Shown here: positions 47,273-56,459 of the stretch, in pieces
How positions within the stretch are numbered: position 1 is the stretch's first letter
Layout of the letters: each line of letters begins with the position of its first letter
Assembly (NCBI RefSeq): GCF_000711895.1
Contig: NZ_JONO01000004.1
Location: forward strand, 1-64,000
Reading direction: 5' to 3'
Origin: Photorhabdus australis DSM 17609
Lineage (GTDB): Bacteria > Pseudomonadota > Gammaproteobacteria > Enterobacterales > Enterobacteriaceae
Length of the DNA stretch: 64,000 nt
Translations under genes and position numbers: made by a program
The notes under the pieces: generated by a model
Databases searched by the model: none
What the model was told of the DNA's origin: nothing
The model's input: the letters and a program-made list of their open reading frames with translations, nothing else

Positions 47273-47868
47273 ATTCAGTACTTCAACAGAAGGCATCGGC
47301 TGCTCCAGCACAACGGATTTCAGTAGTCTCGCATCCTGACGGGCACTATCTGTACCCATCGTCTGTAAAGCAAGGAAACGCTCGACAGTACGCTGGAAAT
47401 CTTCACTCAACTGATGTTCGAAATCGCGCAAAACTTCTGGCTTAATCCCCGGCCAGCCATTTTCTGCACTGAAATGCGGTGAAGAAGCCACGGTAATTAA
47501 TCTGGCAAATCCACCAGATGCAAACGAAAATGCGGGGCACATCGCATTTCAATGGAACGCCAGACTTCCGCATTCAGCCCCCACCCGCGCAGCAACACAA
47601 GATCACGCGAATTTCCATCAGAAACCTGCCAGATCAGCCATTGTTATTCAATTTGCCATCAAGGAAGAAACCTATGCTAACAATGGTTGGGTACTGTTGG
47701 CTATGCCATCAGCCTCTTTGGTTTCCACATCACGGAATATGCAGTTTTTGCAACAAGCAACTGAAATGTCTGACAAACCTGTGTCCATGCTGCGCTCTGC
47801 CCTCAGAACTCCCTTCACTGCCTTGTGGACGCTGTATCAAGAAACCACCTCTATGGGAGAATATGATA
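47273..47868. pseudogene. partial duplicate of the bioH-gntX junction (bioH' minus, gntX' plus)
   Basis: Positions 47273-47502 repeat 49100-49329 without gaps, and 47503-47868 repeat 49497-49865 with a few indels. A 167-nt internal stretch (49330-49496 of the intact copy) is deleted. The copy therefore holds a middle piece of bioH fused to its 5' end on the minus strand and the first ~65 codons of gntX on the plus strand. The truncated gntX' (ATG 47674) keeps the cysteine pairs of the zinc-finger-like N-terminus and reads on to a stop at 47937. The duplicate ends exactly where an ERIC fragment begins. Point differences show it is not recent. Confidence 0.9.
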
Positions 47869-47909
47869 TACCCTATGGATTTCAAGATGCATCGCGACGG
47901 CAAGGGAGC
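47867..47909 (+). repeat. ERIC element, 5' fragment
   Basis: TATACCCTATGGATTTCAAG and the following GCGACGGCAAGGGAGC match the first ~43 nt of the complete ERIC at 53066-53192. The rest of the element is absent. The fragment starts at the TATA of the duplicated gntX' sequence, consistent with insertion at a TA. Confidence 0.8.
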
Positions 47910-47948
47910 CTATCAACAATCTGTTGGTCCAAACTAAACACATACAGT

Positions 47949-48251
47949 CTATTGATTTACAGGCATTTGGAAAACAAATCTCCCTCCAAGCGCGGCAGCG
48001 TAGCGGCTTAAAGTATCCAGATTTGGCACACTTTTACCATTTTCCATACGACTAATGTTCTGCTTCTGAGTGCCAATCTTCTGAGCAACATCCTGTTGAG
48101 TAAGATGTAGCGCTTTACGTGCATCTTTAAGCTGTTTCATCAACGCCTTACGGATCTGGATATCGTTATATGTTTCCAGAGTCGCGGCGTCTTCCAAAAG
48201 AAGCGTTTTAGCTTCAGAAAACGGGATAATATCATAATCATTATCAGACAT
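47949..48251 (-). CDS. HigA-type antitoxin (XRE helix-turn-helix)
   Basis: The 100-residue protein has an N-terminal region (MSDNDYDIIPFSEAKTLLLE) and a C-terminal XRE helix-turn-helix at about 43-95 (LTQQDVAQKIGTQKQNISRM). This is the layout of antitoxins paired with HigB/Gp49 toxins, where the toxin gene comes first. The toxin reading frame ends inside its start region with an 8-nt overlap. It is intact, unlike its toxin partner, so it may survive as a stand-alone regulator. Confidence 0.82.
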   Translation of the reverse strand: MSDNDYDIIPFSEAKTLLLEDAATLETYNDIQIRKALMKQLKDARKALHLTQQDVAQKIGTQKQNISRMENGKSVPNLDTLSRYAAALGGRFVFQMPVNQ

Positions 48252-48577
48252 TTTTAAGACTCCGTTTAACTTCTTGCATTCGTTGGTTTGCTAGATCGAG
48301 CGATTTCTTCGGCGTTTTTTGGGTTTTCTTTTGCAGTATATGAACCACATAAAACTGTTGTCCAACTGCAAAAAAGAAAAATCCCCTCGCAATACCCTCA
48401 GAAGCACTCACTCTTAACTCTTTAAGCCCGTTTCCAATGTCTCTAACTTTTAGGCTCTTTTAAATCTGTTCCAGCAGCTTCTAATTCTTCTATGGCTTCA
48501 ATCATTGAAACTTTGAGACCAACAGGTAGCTTAGAAAGCTCCTTGAACGCCGCTCTTATAATGTTTGCTGAAAACAT
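48244..48577 (-). pseudogene. HigB/Gp49-family toxin gene with a single frameshift
   Basis: From ATG 48577 the frame reads FSANIIRAAFKELSKLP, then ATGTDLKEPKS to a TAG. Restoring one base in the A-run at about 48448-48451 continues VRDIGNGLKELRVSASEGIA, then FFFAVGQQFYVVHILQKKTQ, to the natural stop at 48244. The joined product of about 110 residues is a normal Gp49-type RelE-fold ribonuclease. One extra A in the AAAA tract explains the break. It could be a true null allele, a sequencing error, or slippage-corrected expression. Confidence 0.8.
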
Positions 48578-48853
48578 AAAATTAATCCATTTAATTTACT
48601 ATCTTAACATGTGCATCAAAAGTAATCAAAATAGATTACTTTCATGAGCGAAGCAAGCCATCTATTTAGGCAACGAGCACAGATATGCTCCCAATAAAAT
48701 CACCCAAAAAATTATGCGCACCAGCAGCACCAACGCCCGCTATAGCATCAATTCACCGACAAGATCGGCAGTTTTTTACTATGCAACGAAAAAATTAATT
48801 GAATCACCGCATCCACGCGGAAGAAGCTTTACTATTTTAAGAACTCATCAAAC

Positions 48854-49630
48854 TCACAGCGCTTCTCTACTAACGAATTCAGTTAATAACTTCACAAACT
48901 CATCTGGATGAGAAATAAAAGGCGCATGAGCGGCATGACGCATCATGGTTGAAACTGAACTAGGCCATTTTTCATCCAAGATATTGAGGATTTTTCTTGG
49001 CACCAAACCATCCAGATAACCGTAAATCCGCAGGAATGGAATGGCAAGCTCAGCCAATGGCTCCCTTAAATCTTCAGTACGTAAAATTTCTAAGCCAATA
49101 TTCAGTACTTCAACAGAAGGCATCGGCTGTGCCAACACAACGGATTTTAGTAGCCTCGCATCTTGACGAGCGCTATTTGTGCCCAACGTCTGTAAAGCCA
49201 AGAACCGCTCGACAGTACGCTGAAAATCTTCACTCAACTGATGTTCGAAATCGCGCAAAACTTCTGGCTTAATCCCCGGCCAGCCATTTTCTGCACTGAA
49301 ATGCGGTGAAGAAGCCACGGTAATTAATCCAGCAACCTTATCCTGATGATCAAGTGCAATCCGGCTGGCAACTAATCCACCCAACGACCAACCGAGCCAC
49401 AGCGCATTTTCAGGGGCATGTCGCCAAACTTCATCCGCCATATCCGCGAGGCTCATTGGGCCATATTTCTGGCTGCGGCCATAACCTGGCAAATCCACCA
49501 GATGCAAACGAAAATGCGGGGCACATCGCATTTCAATGGAACGCCAGACTTCCGCATTCAGCCCCCAACCGTGCAGCAACACAAGATCACGCGAATTTCC
49601 ATCAGAAACCTGCCAAAACAGATCAGCCAT
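48854..49630 (-). CDS. bioH: pimeloyl-ACP methyl ester carboxylesterase
   Basis: BioH cleaves the methyl ester of pimeloyl-ACP to end BioC/BioH pimelate synthesis for biotin. The 258-residue reading starts at [20 protein letters not shown] (49630). The oxyanion motif [12 protein letters not shown], nucleophile serine in WLGWSLGGL, the [15 protein letters not shown] aspartate and [11 protein letters not shown] histidine complete the triad. It is divergent from gntX across 40 nt, as in E. coli. Part of it is duplicated at 47.3-47.7 kb. Confidence 0.95.
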   Translation of the reverse strand: MADLFWQVSDGNSRDLVLLHGWGLNAEVWRSIEMRCAPHFRLHLVDLPGYGRSQKYGPMSLADMADEVWRHAPENALWLGWSLGGLVASRIALDHQDKVAGLITVASSPHFSAENGWPGIKPEVLRDFEHQLSEDFQRTVERFLALQTLGTNSARQDARLLKSVVLAQPMPSVEVLNIGLEILRTEDLREPLAELAIPFLRIYGYLDGLVPRKILNILDEKWPSSVSTMMRHAAHAPFISHPDEFVKLLTEFVSREAL

Positions 49631-49670
49631 TGTTATTCTCAACTTTAATTTGCTATCAAGGAAGAAACCT

Positions 49671-50354
49671 ATGCTAACAATGGTTGGGTACTGTTGGCTA
49701 TGCCATCAGCCTCTTTGGTTTCCACATCACGGAATATGCAGTTTTTGCAACAAGCAACTGAAACGTCTGACAAACCTGTGTCCATGCTGCGCTCTGCCTT
49801 CAGAATTAACGTCATTGCCTTGTGGACGCTGTATCAGGAAACCACCTCTATGGGAAAATATGATAGCGATTACCGATTATCGCCCACCCTTGAGCAACCT
49901 TATTCGCCGCTATAAATATCACAGGACTCCACAGCTTGCGTCAGTTTTGGCGCGTCTGTTTCTGCTGCACTGGCAACAGGGCTATCGTGATGGGCGATGG
50001 TGTAAACCTAATATTCTGCTTAGTGTGCCGCTGCATCGGCGCAGACGCTGGAAACGGGGATTTGATCAAGGAGAATTAATGGCAAAGCAATTATCAGAAT
50101 GGCTACAATGCGACTATCAGCAAAGCATTCTGCAACGCACGCGTGCTACACTACCACAAAGAAATTTATCAGCGGCACAGCGTAGAACCAATCTCAGGAA
50201 AGCATTTCAGCTTTGTGGCTCAGTAGTGGGACAACATGTCGCGATACTCGATGATGTTATTACCACTGGTGCGACGATAACTGAAATTTCCCGTTTGTTA
50301 ATTCGTGCTGGCGCCCGTTCAATACAGGTCTGGGCGATTTGTCGAACCTTGTAG
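49671..50354 (+). CDS. gntX: ComF-family phosphoribosyltransferase GntX (YhgH)
   Basis: The 227-residue protein begins at [20 protein letters not shown] with AAGGAAG upstream. A long in-frame extension back to 49536 overlaps bioH and is not supported. The N-terminal part has four cysteine pairs (zinc-finger-like). The C-terminal phosphoribosyltransferase domain has [13 protein letters not shown] and the PRPP motif [14 protein letters not shown]. ComF relatives act in DNA uptake; GntX itself is needed in E. coli for using DNA as carbon source. The hof genes in this window could belong to the same process. Confidence 0.92.
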   Translation: MLTMVGYCWLCHQPLWFPHHGICSFCNKQLKRLTNLCPCCALPSELTSLPCGRCIRKPPLWENMIAITDYRPPLSNLIRRYKYHRTPQLASVLARLFLLHWQQGYRDGRWCKPNILLSVPLHRRRRWKRGFDQGELMAKQLSEWLQCDYQQSILQRTRATLPQRNLSAAQRRTNLRKAFQLCGSVVGQHVAILDDVITTGATITEISRLLIRAGARSIQVWAICRTL

Positions 50355-50413
50355 TCAATATGAGAATGGGCGTATTATAACCAACTATAGCAGTCAACTA
50401 TTGAGCAAATGAC

Positions 50414-50989
50414 ATGATTAATATTACTGAAACAGCGCAAGCCCATTTTGCCAAATTACTGGCAAACCAAGAACCCGGCACACAAATCCGTGTATTTGTC
50501 ATTAATCCAGGTACACCTACCGCTGAGTGTGGTGTGTCTTACTGCCCGCCGGATGCAGTTGAAGCAACAGATACAGAACTGAAATTTGAAAAACTGTCAG
50601 CTTACGTTGATGAACTGAGTGCGCCGTTCCTTGAAGAAGCAGAAATTGATTTTGTCACTGATCAGCTAGGCTCCCAGTTAACACTAAAAGCCCCCAACGC
50701 CAAAATGCGTAAGGTTTCTGATGATGCTCCGCTTGTCGAGCGTGTGGAATATGTTCTACAGTCACAAATTAACCCACAATTAGCCGGTCACGGTGGTCGT
50801 GTTAGCCTGATGGAAATCACTGATGAAGGTTTCGCTATCCTTCAGTTCGGTGGTGGTTGTAATGGCTGTTCAATGGTCGATGTCACCCTGAAAGAAGGGA
50901 TTGAAAAAGAGTTGTTGAACATGTTCCCTGAGTTAAAAGGAGTGAAAGACTTAACCGAACATCAGCGCGGCGAACATTCTTATTACTAA
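50414..50989 (+). CDS. nfuA: Fe-S biogenesis protein NfuA
   Basis: NfuA carries [4Fe-4S] clusters to client enzymes under oxidative or iron stress. The 191 residues equal E. coli NfuA. An N-terminal A-type-like domain without its cysteines ([18 protein letters not shown]) precedes a C-terminal Nfu domain with [12 protein letters not shown], whose CxxC binds the cluster. It follows gntX after 59 nt. Confidence 0.96.
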   Translation: MINITETAQAHFAKLLANQEPGTQIRVFVINPGTPTAECGVSYCPPDAVEATDTELKFEKLSAYVDELSAPFLEEAEIDFVTDQLGSQLTLKAPNAKMRKVSDDAPLVERVEYVLQSQINPQLAGHGGRVSLMEITDEGFAILQFGGGCNGCSMVDVTLKEGIEKELLNMFPELKGVKDLTEHQRGEHSYY

Positions 50990-50995
50990 TAACTG

Positions 50996-51026
50996 ATTTT
51001 CCCGTTCGGATAACTGTCGGGAAAAT
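50996..51026 (+). terminator. possible terminator after nfuA
   Basis: ATTTTCCCG (50996-51004) and CGGGAAAAT (51018-51026) form a 9-bp stem directly after nfuA. The T-run is weak (ATATCATT), so termination may be partial. Confidence 0.6.
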
Positions 51027-51085
51027 ATCATTACAATAATAACCTATTGGTATAGCCTCTAAATTCTAAGAGCAATTCAAAATAT

Positions 51086-51421
51086 ATGGAACATTTTCAA
51101 GCAATCAGCCCCGAGCAAGCTTATCAACACTGGCAGGATAAATCCGCCATTATGGTGGATATCCGTGATCCACAGAGTTTCCAAGCCGGTCATGCCTGTG
51201 GGGCTTTTCATTTAACCAATGAAACATTGAACGAATTTATGCTACAGGCCAATTTTGAGCAGCCTGTGATGGTTATGTGTTACCACGGTCACAGCAGCCA
51301 AAATGCCGCTCAATACTTATTGAACCTGGGTTTCGAAGCCGTTTACAGCATTAATGGCGGCTTTGAAGCCTGGTTGAAAAACTATCCTCACGCTGTTGAC
51401 TCCTTACGTAATCCGGCATAA
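51086..51421 (+). CDS. glpE: thiosulfate sulfurtransferase GlpE (rhodanese)
   Basis: This single-domain rhodanese has 111 residues (E. coli 108). The active-site loop is CYHGHSS with Cys65. In E. coli it moves sulfur from thiosulfate to acceptors such as thioredoxin. glpG starts 10 nt downstream, so glpE-glpG-glpR form one operon, as in E. coli. Confidence 0.95.
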   Translation: MEHFQAISPEQAYQHWQDKSAIMVDIRDPQSFQAGHACGAFHLTNETLNEFMLQANFEQPVMVMCYHGHSSQNAAQYLLNLGFEAVYSINGGFEAWLKNYPHAVDSLRNPA

Positions 51422-51431
51422 CAAACATCCC

Positions 51432-52280
51432 ATGATCCGCGTAATCACTATTTCAAATCCACGCCTGGCACAAGGTTTTATCGATTATATGGCAACCCAT
51501 CAGGTATACCTGGCTATGCGTCCGGGTCACGATGAGCACCATGTAGAACTGTGGCTAGGAGATGACACTAAACTCGCACTGGTTCAGCAAGAGCTGGAGA
51601 AATTTACCCGTGATCCACTGAACGAACGTTATCAGACTGCCAGTTGGCAATCTGGCAAAGTCAGCCACTCATTGAAATACCAGAATAATCTGAACTGGCA
51701 TTACTTGAGTCGTCAGGTAGGCCCGTTAACGATCACAGTTCTAATTCTGAATATCGCTGTTTATCTCTGGATGCAGCTCGCCGGGGATTATCAGGTGATG
51801 TCCTGGCTGGCTTGGCCTGACAATAGCCAACATATGGAGCTGTGGCGTTGGGTTACTCACGGTTTGCTGCATTTCTCACTACTCCATATCATATTCAATC
51901 TGATGTGGTGGTGGTATCTTGGCGGACAAACAGAAAAGCATCTCGGTACGGGAAAGCTGTTTGTTATCACTATTGTCTCCGCCGTTTTTAGTGGCTGGGG
52001 GCAATCATTATTCAGCGGCTCTCATTTCGGCGGCCTTTCTGGTGTTGTCTACGCCTTAATTGGCTATGTTTGGTTAACTGGTGAACGCACGCCCGAACGC
52101 GGCATTGGCGTTCCTCGTGGTTTGATGGCCTTTTCAATCCTCTGGCTGATTGTTGGCTACTTCGATACGTTTGGACTCTCTATTGCCAACGCAGCTCATT
52201 TCTCTGGTTTAACCATCGGTTTACTGATGGCACTGTGGGATAACCGCCATACATTTAAAAATAATAACCGGCATTTTTAA
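51432..52280 (+). CDS. glpG: rhomboid intramembrane protease GlpG
   Basis: The 282-residue protein starts at [16 protein letters not shown]; the in-frame start at 51396 overlaps glpE and adds unrelated residues. A cytosolic domain (1-85) precedes six membrane segments. Catalytic serine is in GLSGVVYAL, histidine in NAAHFSGL, and [10 protein letters not shown] provides the oxyanion hole. Rhomboids cut membrane proteins inside the bilayer. Confidence 0.96.
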   Translation: MIRVITISNPRLAQGFIDYMATHQVYLAMRPGHDEHHVELWLGDDTKLALVQQELEKFTRDPLNERYQTASWQSGKVSHSLKYQNNLNWHYLSRQVGPLTITVLILNIAVYLWMQLAGDYQVMSWLAWPDNSQHMELWRWVTHGLLHFSLLHIIFNLMWWWYLGGQTEKHLGTGKLFVITIVSAVFSGWGQSLFSGSHFGGLSGVVYALIGYVWLTGERTPERGIGVPRGLMAFSILWLIVGYFDTFGLSIANAAHFSGLTIGLLMALWDNRHTFKNNNRHF

Positions 52281-52296
52281 GAATTAGGGGACTATC

Positions 52297-53055
52297 GTGA
52301 AGCAAACTCAACGGCATGATGCAATAGTTGAGCTGGTACGTCTTCAGGGCTACGTCAGTACTGAAGAGTTGGTTGAACACTTTAATGTCAGCCCCCAGAC
52401 TATTCGCCGTGACCTGAATGATCTGGCAGATAAAAATAAAATACAGCGGCATCACGGCGGTGCAGCATTGCCATCAAGTTCAGTTAATACCGCTTATCAT
52501 GACCGCAAAGTCATGTGGTCAGAAGAGAAAGCTCGTATTGCCCGGCGTGTTGCCAGCCAGATCCCAGATGGCGCAACACTGTTTATTGACATCGGCACGA
52601 CACCAGAAGCCGTCGCTCACGCACTGTTAAATCATAAAGATCTACGGATTGTGACCAACAACCTCAACGTCGCAACCCTGTTGATGGCAAAAGAAGACTT
52701 TCGCTTAATCCTTGCGGGTGGTGAGGTTCGCACTCGTGACGGTGGGATTATCGGCGAAGCCACACTGGATTTTATCTCCCAATTTCGGCTCGATTATGGC
52801 ATTCTGGGCATTAGTGGCATTGATATGGATGGCTCACTACTGGAGTTTGATTACCATGAAGTACGCATCAAACGCGCAATTATCGAAAATTCCCGCTGTG
52901 TTATGCTGGTAACTGACCATTCTAAGTTTGGCCGCAATGCTATGGTTAATTTAGGTAATATGAACCTCATTGATTGCTTGTTTACCGATCAAATCCCTCC
53001 TCCAGGCATCCAGAAAGTGATTGAGCAACATAATGTTCAACTCGAACTTTGCTAA
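52297..53055 (+). CDS. glpR: glycerol-3-phosphate regulon repressor
   Basis: This DeoR-family repressor of 252 residues is released from DNA by glycerol-3-phosphate. The N-terminal winged helix-turn-helix reads VSTEELVEHFNVSPQTIRRD. The C-terminal sugar-phosphate domain has FIDIGTTPEAVAHAL and GGEVRTRDGGIIG. It lies 16 nt after glpG. It should repress glpD downstream, where two matching half-sites were found. Confidence 0.96.
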   Translation: MKQTQRHDAIVELVRLQGYVSTEELVEHFNVSPQTIRRDLNDLADKNKIQRHHGGAALPSSSVNTAYHDRKVMWSEEKARIARRVASQIPDGATLFIDIGTTPEAVAHALLNHKDLRIVTNNLNVATLLMAKEDFRLILAGGEVRTRDGGIIGEATLDFISQFRLDYGILGISGIDMDGSLLEFDYHEVRIKRAIIENSRCVMLVTDHSKFGRNAMVNLGNMNLIDCLFTDQIPPPGIQKVIEQHNVQLELC

Positions 53056-53065
53056 TCATTTTCTC

Positions 53066-53192
53066 TATACCCAATAGATTTCAAGATGCTTCGCGACGGC
53101 AAGGGAGCGAATCCCCGGGAGTATAGCTAACTATGTGACCGGGGTGAGTGAGTGCAGCCAACAAAGAGGCAACTTGAAGGATGAAGGGTATA
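53066..53192. repeat. complete ERIC element
   Basis: This 127-bp palindromic repeat starts with TATACCC and ends with GGGTATA. The centre reads CGAATCCCCGGGAG, then TGTGACCGGGGTGAGTGA, matching the conserved ERIC core (the regions of the ERIC1R and ERIC2 primers). It is flanked by TA on both sides, consistent with insertion at a TA dinucleotide. It begins 11 nt after the glpR stop, so it would be transcribed as a long hairpin at the end of the glpEGR message. Confidence 0.9.
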
Positions 53193-53342
53193 TACTGAGG
53201 GATAGCGCTATCTCTCAGTATCTCCTTGTAATTCTAGGTCATTCCATCTTCATCGCTTTCTAATTAATACCATGTCAATTATATGGGTACGATAATATTT
53301 GCTACGTCTATCACGCAAATATGTTTTTTCCTAACTAATGGT

Positions 53343-53411
53343 TGGCTATTGACAAATTTCTGATTACAATTGTGAGCGAAAACGAACATTAAAGAACTGT
53401 TTCGAACATTT
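53343..53411 (+). promoter_or_regulatory. glpD promoter with GlpR-like half-sites
   Basis: TTGGCT (53343-53348) and TACAAT (53365-53370), 16 nt apart, form a candidate promoter. Downstream, CGAACATT occurs twice (53384-53391 and 53403-53410), which in reverse gives the AATGTTCG half-site of the GlpR operator. A TGTGAGCG half-site at 53371-53378 could be part of a weak CRP site. Confidence 0.55.
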
Positions 53412-53421
53412 AGGGGGATGC

Positions 53422-54924
53422 ATGGAAACTAAAGACTTGATTGTTATCGGCGGTGGGATCAATGGCGCGGGTATCGCGGCTGACGCTGCTGGCCGTGGAC
53501 TCTCCGTTCTGCTGCTGGAAGCACAAGACTTAGCCAAAGCCACATCATCCGCCAGTTCGAAACTGATTCATGGTGGCCTGCGTTATCTGGAACATTATGA
53601 ATTCCGTCTGGTCAGCGAAGCGCTGGCAGAACGTGAAGTTCTATTGAATCTCGCGCCACACATCGCTTTTCCAATGCGTTTCCGTCTGCCGCACCAGCCA
53701 CACCTGCGTCCAGCATGGATGATCCGTATTGGCTTGTTCCTCTATGACAATTTAGGTAAACGTATCAGCTTACCAGGCAGCAGGGGGCTGAAATTCGGTG
53801 CTAATTCCGTATTGAAACCAGAATTGGTCCGTGGCTTTGAATATTCTGACTGCTGGGTTGATGATGCTCGTTTAGTTGTCCTTAACGCTCAGGAAGTGAA
53901 AAAGCATGGTGGTGAGGTCCTTACCCGAACAAAAGTGACTCGTGCCTGGCGCGAACAAGATGGTTGGATGGTTGAAGCCGAAGATTTACGCACGGGTAAA
54001 ACCCATACCTGGCGCGCAAAAGGTCTGGTTAACGCAACGGGTCCTTGGGTTAAAGAATTCTTTGACGATAGCCTGAAACTGAAATCACCTTATGGTATTC
54101 GTCTGATCAAAGGCAGCCATATTGTGGTACCAAGAGTGCATGATGAGCCACAAGCTTATATTCTGCAAAACGAAGACCATCGTATCGTATTTGTTATTCC
54201 CTGGATGGATGAATTCTCCATTATTGGTACAACCGATGTGGAATATAAAGGCGATCCAAAAGAGGTGAAGATAGATGATCAAGAAATCAACTATCTGCTG
54301 AAAGTCTATAACGATCACTTTAAGAAACCGCTTAGCCGTGAAGATATCGTTTGGAGCTATTCTGGCGTCCGCCCACTGTGTGATGACGAGTCTGATTCAC
54401 CTCAAGCGATCACCCGTGACTATACGCTCGATATTCATGATGAACAGGGTAAAGCCCCATTGCTATCTATATTTGGTGGTAAGTTAACCACCTACCGTAA
54501 GCTAGCAGAACACGCGATGGAGAAGCTGATTCAATATTACCCCAACGCCGGAAAAGCCTGGACCAAAAATGGTCAATTACCGGGTGGTAACCTGGAAGGC
54601 TGTGATCGTGACGGTTATGCTCGCTTACTGCGTAAACGCTACAACTGGTTACCGGAAGGCGTTGCCGTGCGCTATGCACGCACTTATGGCAGCAACAGTG
54701 AACTAATTCTGCAAGGTGCTAACAATCTAACAGATCTCGGTGAATCTTTCGGACAAGGTTTATATGAAGCAGAGCTACGTTATCTGGTCAATAACGAGTG
54801 GGTTGTTGAGCTGGATGATGCCATCTGGCGCCGTACCAAATTGGGTATGTGGCTGAAAGAAGAGCAGAAGCAACGTATTGCGGCATGGTTGGCGGAGAAT
54901 GCGAAGCCACGTACCGAGATTTGA
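53422..54924 (+). CDS. glpD: aerobic glycerol-3-phosphate dehydrogenase
   Basis: GlpD oxidises glycerol-3-phosphate to dihydroxyacetone phosphate at the inner membrane and passes electrons to ubiquinone. The 500 residues match E. coli (501). The FAD motif IVIGGGINGAGIAADAAGRG is at the N-terminus, followed by SSASSKLIHGGLRYLE and, later, FGGKLTTYRKLAEHAM. AGGGGG precedes the ATG. It reads in the same direction as glpEGR here, whereas the E. coli genes diverge. Confidence 0.97.
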   Translation: METKDLIVIGGGINGAGIAADAAGRGLSVLLLEAQDLAKATSSASSKLIHGGLRYLEHYEFRLVSEALAEREVLLNLAPHIAFPMRFRLPHQPHLRPAWMIRIGLFLYDNLGKRISLPGSRGLKFGANSVLKPELVRGFEYSDCWVDDARLVVLNAQEVKKHGGEVLTRTKVTRAWREQDGWMVEAEDLRTGKTHTWRAKGLVNATGPWVKEFFDDSLKLKSPYGIRLIKGSHIVVPRVHDEPQAYILQNEDHRIVFVIPWMDEFSIIGTTDVEYKGDPKEVKIDDQEINYLLKVYNDHFKKPLSREDIVWSYSGVRPLCDDESDSPQAITRDYTLDIHDEQGKAPLLSIFGGKLTTYRKLAEHAMEKLIQYYPNAGKAWTKNGQLPGGNLEGCDRDGYARLLRKRYNWLPEGVAVRYARTYGSNSELILQGANNLTDLGESFGQGLYEAELRYLVNNEWVVELDDAIWRRTKLGMWLKEEQKQRIAAWLAENAKPRTEI

Positions 54925-54971
54925 TTTTTCTTTACAGAAAACCATTGCTCTTCCAGTTTAAAAAACGCGAC

Positions 54972-55007
54972 TACCGCGAGAATATTAAAAACTTCTTCGC
55001 GGTTTTT
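54972..55007 (+). terminator. terminator after glpD
   Basis: ACCGCGA (54972-54978) and TCGCGGT (54996-55002), extended by GAA/TTC pairing, form a stem followed by TTTTTA. Confidence 0.8.
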
Positions 55008-55482
55008 ATTACATTGAATTTATATCCAATTAGAATTGTCATTGCGACATAGACATTTTTATTAATATAACTAATATGTCAATAGAAAAAGGCAATAGAT
55101 GTCACAGTTTCACATGGATAGTAAGCTCAACATAATTACGCTACGAGCAAGAAGGCCCGTATTCCTCTAAGTCATCCACAATCTCGCTGGTTTACAGTTT
55201 TATTCTATAAGTTCATCCTTCGTAAGGACTAAAAAAACAAGTCAATGAGATACTGAAAATATAATTTCTACCCCACAGAATAACCGATTTAGCTAACTTA
55301 TTTACTAAATAAGGTTTCATAATTCTGCTACACGTGGCTTTCTTCAACCAATTGTTATACATAGAGTTATATGTTATGTAGCGAGTGTAAGGTGTAGCAC
55401 TATTTTGGAAAGCTATTTAGAATACAAAGTACCTTGAAAAACTCATCGGGCTTTTTATACCATGAAGAAGTCTATAAAAATA
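55008..55482. other. spacer between glpD and the toxin-antitoxin pair
   Basis: No gene, RNA or repeat was recognised in these 475 nt, which are AT-rich. A small RNA cannot be excluded by eye. Confidence 0.45.
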
Positions 55483-55872
55483 TTAACCTATTTTTGAGCT
55501 AGACAGTTCGTAAGGAAGAATAACACCAGCATTATCTTGAAAATCTTTAGGGTTTCTAGTAATCAATAACCGCCCATTTCGCTGAGCTGTTGCCCAGATT
55601 ATTGCATTAGGCAGCTTTATCTTTTTCTCATGTCGGATAACTACTGCACATTCTGCTACGTCACTCGTGACACTGAGAATCTCAAAGCCATCTAAAAAGA
55701 TTCTTATTGCGTTTTCTTTATCCTTGTCCAGCTTCTTAGCTCCTACCATAACCTCCATCCATGTTATACAGCTAATAGCTGGACTATTTCCATATTTTCT
55801 CAATGTCTCCGCGGCTTGTTCATATCCATTTAAATAGTCAATCAATATATTAGTATCAAATAACGACTTCAT
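55483..55872 (-). CDS. VapC-like PIN-domain toxin with one catalytic Asp replaced
   Basis: The 129-residue protein from MKSLFDTNILIDYLNG is a PIN domain, the fold of VapC ribonuclease toxins. Three of the four usual acids are present: Asp6, Glu40 in CITWMEVMVG, and Asp110 in TRNPKDF. The third, normally Asp in LPDAIIWATA, is Asn89 here (codon AAT). Loss of that acid usually weakens metal binding, so the toxin may be inactive or reduced. It lies 5 nt after the antitoxin gene in the same operon. A slightly longer N-terminus (in-frame from 55887) is possible. Confidence 0.85.
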   Translation of the reverse strand: MKSLFDTNILIDYLNGYEQAAETLRKYGNSPAISCITWMEVMVGAKKLDKDKENAIRIFLDGFEILSVTSDVAECAVVIRHEKKIKLPNAIIWATAQRNGRLLITRNPKDFQDNAGVILPYELSSSKIG

Positions 55873-55877
55873 AGCAA

Positions 55878-56102
55878 TCATTGCCATTCCTTGCGTAAAT
55901 TATTTTGATATTCCAATCCATCCAATTTTTTATCCCCCCACAAACCAAAAGCACTGTTATTCTGTTCTGAAATATTAGCATCAAGGTAAGCATCTATTGC
56001 TTTCCTGATCTGTGCAGCACGTGACTTATCGGGAGAACGCTCCTTTAAAATCTCGAGCTTTCTAATTGTTTCTTCTGGCAGATCTATATTAATTCTTACC
56101 AT
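55878..56102 (-). CDS. ribbon-helix-helix antitoxin
   Basis: The 74-residue protein starts at MVRINIDLPEETIRKLEILK, a ribbon-helix-helix DNA-binding N-terminus of the CopG/Arc type. The C-terminal tail (WGDKKLDGLEYQNNLRKEWQ) is typical of a toxin-wrapping antitoxin segment. It should neutralise the VapC-like neighbour and bind the inverted repeat at 56129-56149 in its promoter. Confidence 0.8.
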   Translation of the reverse strand: MVRINIDLPEETIRKLEILKERSPDKSRAAQIRKAIDAYLDANISEQNNSAFGLWGDKKLDGLEYQNNLRKEWQ

Positions 56103-56128
56103 AGCAACCATATTTATTTCCCCTTATC

Positions 56129-56149
56129 AGGTATATGTATCATATACCT
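56129..56149. promoter_or_regulatory. inverted repeat, likely operator of the toxin-antitoxin operon
   Basis: AGGTATATG (56129-56137) and CATATACCT (56141-56149) are perfect complements separated by TAT. They lie 26 nt upstream of the antitoxin start. Ribbon-helix-helix antitoxins bind such short palindromes. Confidence 0.7.
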
Positions 56150-56459
56150 CATTAGTTCGACTGTCTATTTTTTGATCCAAAAAATTATTGTGATAACGAA
56201 TCAACAGATTTTACTCTGAAAATAGCTATTGATCATGTAAACAAAACATTTAAAACATGTGACTTTTCCATTTGCAACAATACCTAAAATAACCTATAAA
56301 TAAAGATGTTACATACATATTGGTACTGTTTTTATCAAATTAGCATAAAACTCGAAAGAAAAACGAAGCTCTACATTGTTTCTTAGGGAATTAACTTCAC
56401 AAATGACCCAATAGAAATAGATGCCAAAAAGTTATAACTAGCGACAAACGGGGTGTTAC

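Noticed and set aside
48714-48911. 65-codon plus-strand frame before bioH
   Set aside because: No ribosome-binding site, partly antisense to bioH, low-complexity content; not accepted as a gene.
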